A stretch of DNA of 32,600 nt from a virus. The DNA lies in the IMG/VR virus record IMGVR_UViG_3300037460_000138, positions 1-32,600 of that record, one strand, 5' to 3'. Both the position numbers and the translations under genes were made by a program. Position 1 is the first letter of the stretch, and the number at the start of each line of letters is the position of its first letter. Under the pieces are notes generated by a model. The model was not told the DNA's origin, did no database searches, and worked only from the letters and a program-made list of their open reading frames with translations. Below are positions 28,848-32,600 of this stretch, in pieces.

Positions 28848-29212
28848 CAGTACATACCTCTTCCGCCACCACGCATTCCGCCGCGCATTGGCATACGACT
28901 TCCACCAGGATTAGGAGCAGCTTGGCGAGGCTTACCCCATCCACCGCCTCCGCCTCTGCCGCCACGCATTTGCTGAGCCATCGCTTGCTGCTTCTGCATC
29001 ATAGGGTTCAGCTGAGGACCTCCGCCGCTAGTGGGAGGCATGGCCCGAGGATCAGCAGCTCCCTGTGCCTGTTTCTGAGCCATCAGCCGCTGCATCATAC
29101 CGCCCATGCCTCTGCCTTGGGGAGGAGGTGATCCACCGCCGCCATGAACACTGGGGTCTGGACACGGTCCGCCTCCGCCGCCTCCGCCACCACCACCTCT
29201 AAAATTACCCAT
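28847..29212 (-). CDS. Gly/Arg/Met-rich low-complexity protein (RGG-type, ~121 aa)
   Basis: ATG 29212 is preferred over 29215 because AGGAG then sits 6 bases upstream; both overlap the previous stop. The protein starts with a run of about ten Gly, then Pro/Gly tracts, a Gln/Met/Ala-rich helix-prone middle (MMQRLMAQKQAQG, MMQKQQAMAQQMRG), and an RGG-rich tail (GGRGGGGGWGKPRQ, GGMRGGGRGMY). It is almost certainly intrinsically disordered. RGG tracts often bind nucleic acid; a DNA-associated or ejected virion component is one guess. Coding is supported by tight coupling and third-position variation (ggt/ggc/gga mix). Confidence 0.65.
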   Translation of the reverse strand: MGNFRGGGGGGGGGGPCPDPSVHGGGGSPPPQGRGMGGMMQRLMAQKQAQGAADPRAMPPTSGGGPQLNPMMQKQQAMAQQMRGGRGGGGGWGKPRQAAPNPGGSRMPMRGGMRGGGRGMY

Positions 29213-30300
29213 CATACTCTCCTGTAGTCAACGACCATGAAGCCGTTGATCGTACCAGCCACCATGTCAAGGTTTTCCTGAGCCAAGACACCAAAGTCCG
29301 AGCCTCCTGTGATCCAATCCCACAAGTACCATCGGCGACCATGTGCATCACCTGCGTACCTAATGTTCTTCTTCAGCCTAGCATCCGACATGGACATAGC
29401 CGAAGCACCAGCGTTCAAGACACTCTGTGTCATGGCTTGCTGTGCGCTGAAGGCATCCATCTCAGCAGAGTAGGAGTCCTGCGCTGCCCCGGTCATGTCT
29501 GCACCACCAACGACCCCAGCCGTATTGAATCCTGGCATTCCCGGCATACCGATTTGCTGGCCACTGAGGATAGCATTGATTTCATTAAGGCTGAAGCCTC
29601 GTTGCTGCATCTCCTCTGCAATCTGCTGCTGGCGGAGGGTAGTGTTGAAGCCTCCGGCTGCAACGTCCATGCCCTGCATCCTGCTGCCTTCTGCGCCGGC
29701 TCCAATAGTCGCACCATATTGAGCCTGCTGATAAGCATCTGTCTCTTCATTGCCTAGGTTCATCATGGCATTGTCGTAAGCCTCGTCCCCCGGCCTCAAG
29801 CCTTGGTTGCGAAGCTGGGACTCAGTAGCTTCTCTCTTCTGGGCAAAGCGAGGGTCCAACCGGGAAGTGGACCGACCATACAGGGCATCTTCTGCACTAT
29901 CACTGTAGTAGTCACCACCTTCAATACGATCCCCCATTTCACCAAACTGCGACCAGTCCATCGTATCGCCAAACTCTTCCTGTGCCCGACCCATCAAGCT
30001 ACCGGCAAGTTCACTACGCTGACGCGTGATGCCTAGCTGTTGATCAAGCGCAGCCTGTTGATCAGGGTTAAGGCTGATGTTCTGTACCCAGCCACCTTCC
30101 GTACCGCCTTCCATCCTGCGGGTCTCGGGGTTCCATGTTCCAGCCGTACCCTCAAGTTCCTCCCATGTAAGGTCACCCCACGGAGTATGCTGATCAGGTC
30201 GGTTAGCCCGAGTCTGAAGCTCCAGCATTTCAAGATTGCCAGCGGCAGTTTCTTGAGCAGCGGCAGCGTAGTCAGGCGCTTTGGGAGCGGATTTGCCCAT
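29212..30300 (-). CDS. Internal virion-type protein with S74-like C-terminal motif (362 aa)
   Basis: Starts MGKSAPKAPDYAAAAQETAA, an opening typical of a group of podovirus virion proteins, with AAGGAACGAAG as ribosome site. The body is Gln, Ala, Gly, Met rich and helical (NPDQQAALDQQLGITRQRSE). The last 58 residues begin SDARLKKNIRYAGD (from about 305), with YLWDW, FGVLAQE and VDYRRV. SDxRLKxNI is the signature of the peptidase S74 / endosialidase intramolecular chaperone, where the Ser-Lys dyad cuts the chaperone off; both residues are present, but the domain is shorter than usual. Its first 29 bases overlap the GNAT gene. Confidence 0.75.
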   Translation of the reverse strand: MGKSAPKAPDYAAAAQETAAGNLEMLELQTRANRPDQHTPWGDLTWEELEGTAGTWNPETRRMEGGTEGGWVQNISLNPDQQAALDQQLGITRQRSELAGSLMGRAQEEFGDTMDWSQFGEMGDRIEGGDYYSDSAEDALYGRSTSRLDPRFAQKREATESQLRNQGLRPGDEAYDNAMMNLGNEETDAYQQAQYGATIGAGAEGSRMQGMDVAAGGFNTTLRQQQIAEEMQQRGFSLNEINAILSGQQIGMPGMPGFNTAGVVGGADMTGAAQDSYSAEMDAFSAQQAMTQSVLNAGASAMSMSDARLKKNIRYAGDAHGRRWYLWDWITGGSDFGVLAQENLDMVAGTINGFMVVDYRRV

Positions 30301-30715
30301 CTTCGTTCCTTATGTATTTGCAGTTCTCTTTGCGGTACTCAGTAATCACAAAGTCAATGCCCTGTTCAAAGCCATCTTTGAATCTGAAGATCTCTACAAA
30401 TCCAATGTGCTTAATGAACCTTATGGCTCGTTCGTTACACGCTGGAGTGATCCCTAGGATGACGCCCTTGTCGCACTGGTTGAAGGCGTAGTCAAAGACA
30501 GCCTCTCTGAAGTCATGCTTAAAAATAATCATATCGTCAACAGCTATGTGGATATGAACACTGTTGTGTGACCAATGGTCAAATGTCACAGCACCCACCA
30601 GCTTCTTATTCCGGTAGGCAACGATGCCCTTGCTGTCAGCTGACTGGACACACTCAGCTCTCGCCGCAATCCAGTCCCACTCTTCCTTACTGGTCATGGG
30701 GTGGATGGTAATCAT
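30272..30715 (-). CDS. GNAT-family N-acetyltransferase
   Basis: A 147-residue protein starting MITIHPMTSKEEWDWIAARA at 30715, overlapping the nozzle gene stop as ATGA. GNAT landmarks: GIVAYRNKKLVGAVTFD (29-45, strands 2-3), VHIHIAVDD (53-61), a helix with FREAVFDYAFNQ, GVILGITPACNERAIRFIKHIGFVE (about 84-108, where NERAIRFIKHIGF is the motif B end) and FRFKDG. It would transfer an acetyl group from acetyl-CoA to an unknown amine. Similar GNATs lie among virion genes in other podoviruses. Target could be a virion or host protein. Confidence 0.8.
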   Translation of the reverse strand: MITIHPMTSKEEWDWIAARAECVQSADSKGIVAYRNKKLVGAVTFDHWSHNSVHIHIAVDDMIIFKHDFREAVFDYAFNQCDKGVILGITPACNERAIRFIKHIGFVEIFRFKDGFEQGIDFVITEYRKENCKYIRNEDGQIRSQSA

Positions 30716-32307
30716 AACATACCTCCCGTGTCCCAGATGACGCCCATCGCAATAAGGGTAGTTTCTGTCAGTGACCTACCACTGAGAACCAGAGCCACTG
30801 TCTTCCCTATGCCATACGCTCCTATGGGAGGCTGGAAGGGGACAGCTCCGCCACCCCACAGACCTACGTCCCACAGGCTGGAGTCCCAAATGCCGGTAGC
30901 TCCTACCACAGCATTAGGAGGAGCCGCCAGTTCAGATAAATCATAGTCGTAATGTGCTCGTACTGTGTACGAAGGCTTAGACTCAGCCAGGAAGATAGGA
31001 CGTATGAATTGCATACGTTTGAAGACTTCAGGTGACTCCATATCTTGGTAGCTGGTGAGTAACTGCCAGCCAATCTGCCGAGCATCCACTGTCGGGGCAG
31101 CGATGGTGATGTTATCCTGTGTACCCTCCATTATCCACACGTCTGGGCCAGTAGAACCGAAGTAAAACTTCTTGTTGTACTGCTCCGAAGTGATGATGGG
31201 TACGTCCTGCCAAATGCTCCACGCTTTGAGGTTGAGGTCATACACATACTGAGTGTACGCCGCTGACCCTGCCTTGGGGGAGCTAATAATCAGCCGCGAT
31301 ATATTTGGGTGGATCTTAATCTCCCACCCAAACTGTGAAGCTGTGTTCAGCAGATCAGTATTGAGGAACGATTGTATCTTCCAGCTCAGACTGGCTTCTA
31401 ATGAGAATGGATCCTTGCCCTGAAGCAAAGCTCCCATACTGATTAGACCAAAGGTGGACAGCACGAGCATATCACCACCATACAGGGAGATGATACGACG
31501 CCCAAAGGGAACAGCACCAATGAACCACAGCCCAATGAGGCCAAAGGTCGCTGCGCTTGAAGGGTCGGTGCCGGAATACACAATGACGTCCCCGGCCGAG
31601 CTAACTGCTACGATATAATCGTCTGGGCCTTCACCACTGTCAAGTGTCCAGTCGGCTAACACGGAGAGTATTCCGCCATACCTGAACCGGCTACCGAAGT
31701 TGAATTCAGTAAGCGTACCACCGAACACCCCAACGTCACTGTACCACGCAGAGGTGCTATTCTTTTCAATGTACCACATCCTGTTCTTCCAGGACATGAC
31801 GAATACTATGTCAGAGTCTCCCCCTGCTGGCCCGATGACGCCCGGGAATGACCATAGGCCGGTGGACTCAGTATACACTTGAAGTCCGTTATTCTCGTCG
31901 GCCAGCAGGAGGAAATGACCACCACCATCGTTAGTGAACTGGGTGAAGGAGCACCGGCCGGACTCTATATTCTTGTCCGCCCAGTCAATATCTTTTACGG
32001 GAGTCGTCGTAGTGGCACTGATATTGTAGACGCCATCACTGTTCGCTGCCCAGAGCTTATCCTCTGACCCGTCATCCTGCGAGCCAGTATAGGGAATAAG
32101 AGTCTGTATGTTAAGGCCAGAAGCGAACCCGTTGGCATACTCATTGTAGCCCGGACGTACCTTCATCCCATAAGTCGTAGCGTCAATGTTAACCGATAGG
32201 ATACAATCCCGAGGATCCATACCATAGAGGTTCACAATGGAGTTGATACCACTGGTGGGAGCCGGGAAGGTGTACGGCTGAGCTTGCTGTTGTTGAGCTG
32301 CCAGCAT
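30712..32307 (-). CDS. Putative tail nozzle / tail tubular-type protein (531 aa)
   Basis: ATG 32307 overlaps the adaptor gene stop (TGATG); a TTG one codon upstream is less likely. The protein is beta-rich throughout with repeated W, G, D and Y-containing strands (GSQDDGSEDKLWAANSDGVYN, MSWKNRMWYIEKNSTSAWYS, DYIVAVSSAGDVIVYSGTD), suggesting a beta-propeller. T7 gp12 and P22 gp10 nozzle proteins have this build and lie beside the adaptor gene, as here. The opening PTSGINSIVNLYGMDPRDCI is typical of podovirus nozzle-like proteins as I recall. Assignment is by fold type and context rather than motif. Confidence 0.6.
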   Translation of the reverse strand: MLAAQQQQAQPYTFPAPTSGINSIVNLYGMDPRDCILSVNIDATTYGMKVRPGYNEYANGFASGLNIQTLIPYTGSQDDGSEDKLWAANSDGVYNISATTTTPVKDIDWADKNIESGRCSFTQFTNDGGGHFLLLADENNGLQVYTESTGLWSFPGVIGPAGGDSDIVFVMSWKNRMWYIEKNSTSAWYSDVGVFGGTLTEFNFGSRFRYGGILSVLADWTLDSGEGPDDYIVAVSSAGDVIVYSGTDPSSAATFGLIGLWFIGAVPFGRRIISLYGGDMLVLSTFGLISMGALLQGKDPFSLEASLSWKIQSFLNTDLLNTASQFGWEIKIHPNISRLIISSPKAGSAAYTQYVYDLNLKAWSIWQDVPIITSEQYNKKFYFGSTGPDVWIMEGTQDNITIAAPTVDARQIGWQLLTSYQDMESPEVFKRMQFIRPIFLAESKPSYTVRAHYDYDLSELAAPPNAVVGATGIWDSSLWDVGLWGGGAVPFQPPIGAYGIGKTVALVLSGRSLTETTLIAMGVIWDTGGML

Positions 32308-32600
32308 CAAGGGTTCCCGTAGTTCGTGTTCGGTACGTTCCAGTAATCCAAGTAGTGAATGCCAGCGTTGCGACGCCCAGCATTGATCATGGGAGCACTC
32401 TTGTTCCCACCCGTAGCCAACTCATACGCCCGTTCAAATGCTGCCAGAGCTGGCGCTGAGTTGAAGCCCTTAGCATCCAGGAATTTATACCTCAGGTACT
32501 GCACTATCATCACTGGCTTGAACAACACGACGTTTGCATTCGCATCAATCGTATCACAGTAAGTGCCAGAGCCAGCGGCAGACTCTGCCCAGTTCCTTGA
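32307..32600 (-). CDS. Partial head-tail adaptor-like protein, 5' end outside window
   Basis: The frame is open from the stop at 32307 to the right edge, so the gene begins beyond 32600. The visible 97 residues include NWAESAAGSGTYCDTIDAN, ANVVLFKPVMIVQYLRYKFL, DAKGFNSAPALAAFERAYEL and a C-terminal LDYWNVPNTNYGNP. A helical block with R.KFLDAKGF and a neighbouring nozzle-like gene fit the tail adaptor that joins portal and nozzle. An internal GTG at 32528 could be taken for a start, but the upstream residues are in good coding style and I regard them as part of the gene. Confidence 0.6.
   Translation of the reverse strand, partial: SRNWAESAAGSGTYCDTIDANANVVLFKPVMIVQYLRYKFLDAKGFNSAPALAAFERAYELATGGNKSAPMINAGRRNAGIHYLDYWNVPNTNYGNP

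Noticed and set aside
1-32600. tRNA genes, integrase, attachment sites, insertion sequences
   Set aside because: No tRNA T-arm/acceptor pattern, recombinase motif or terminal inverted repeats with a transposase were seen by eye; a tRNAscan and profile search would settle this.

Overview
This window is part of a tailed-phage genome, most likely a short-tailed (podovirus-type) virus of a Gram-negative bacterium. The virion genes include a probable head-tail adaptor, a nozzle-like protein, a membrane-active ejection-type protein and two fibres. Replication is phage-encoded: a primase-helicase, a family A DNA polymerase, two nucleases and an SNF2-type helicase. The lysis block has a 3-TM holin-like protein and a small M15-type peptidase. 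I saw no integrase, repressor, tRNA, insertion sequence or CRISPR array, so a lytic lifestyle is likely but not proven. The portal, major capsid, large terminase and any phage RNA polymerase are not in the window. The host cannot be named from this sequence.

Layout. (1) About 1-8.94 kb, minus strand: a tightly overlapping operon read right to left. It holds three small genes, a 2003-residue repeat-rich tail fibre, a SET-domain protein, a small virion-like protein and two tandem paralogues, the second cut by the window edge. (2) About 8.94-9.99 kb: two AT-rich, repeat-filled control regions around one 82-residue gene. They contain at least ten copies of a TTAACATAA-type element, a 21-bp tandem repeat and an inverted pair of 9-bp GTAGCC arrays. 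This is the best origin or master-control candidate. (3) 9.99-12.08 kb, minus strand: primase-helicase, divergent from the next block. (4) 12.2-22.98 kb, plus strand: tiny early genes, then the replication module (Cys-rich DNA-binding-type protein, Pol A, Cas4/RecB-like nuclease, VRR-NUC nuclease, SNF2 helicase), a separately controlled small basic protein, a DNA-base modification cluster and a DUF3310 gene. (5) 23.05-32.6 kb, minus strand: lysis block, second fibre, ejection and other virion proteins, GNAT, nozzle-like protein and a cut adaptor gene.

The most interesting system is at 19.79-22.49 kb. A GREB1/TET-associated-type glycosyltransferase overlaps an amino acid:DNA transferase (ADDT/aGPT-Pplase type) and is followed by a thymidylate-synthase homologue with the Asn expected for dUMP. 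Together they predict that thymidine in this phage is replaced by 5-hydroxymethyluracil and then hypermodified. The dedicated 5-hmdU DNA kinase used by characterised systems is not visible here, and a glycosyltransferase is present, so the final base may be new.

Control signals: a textbook extended -10 promoter at 19336-19364, a related one firing the primase at about 12116-12146, a leader block repeated at 12193 and 22516, a plus-strand terminator at 19732-19772 and a minus-strand terminator at 9151-9185. Many genes are coupled through ATGA, TAATG, TGATG or GTGA overlaps, and GTG starts are common.
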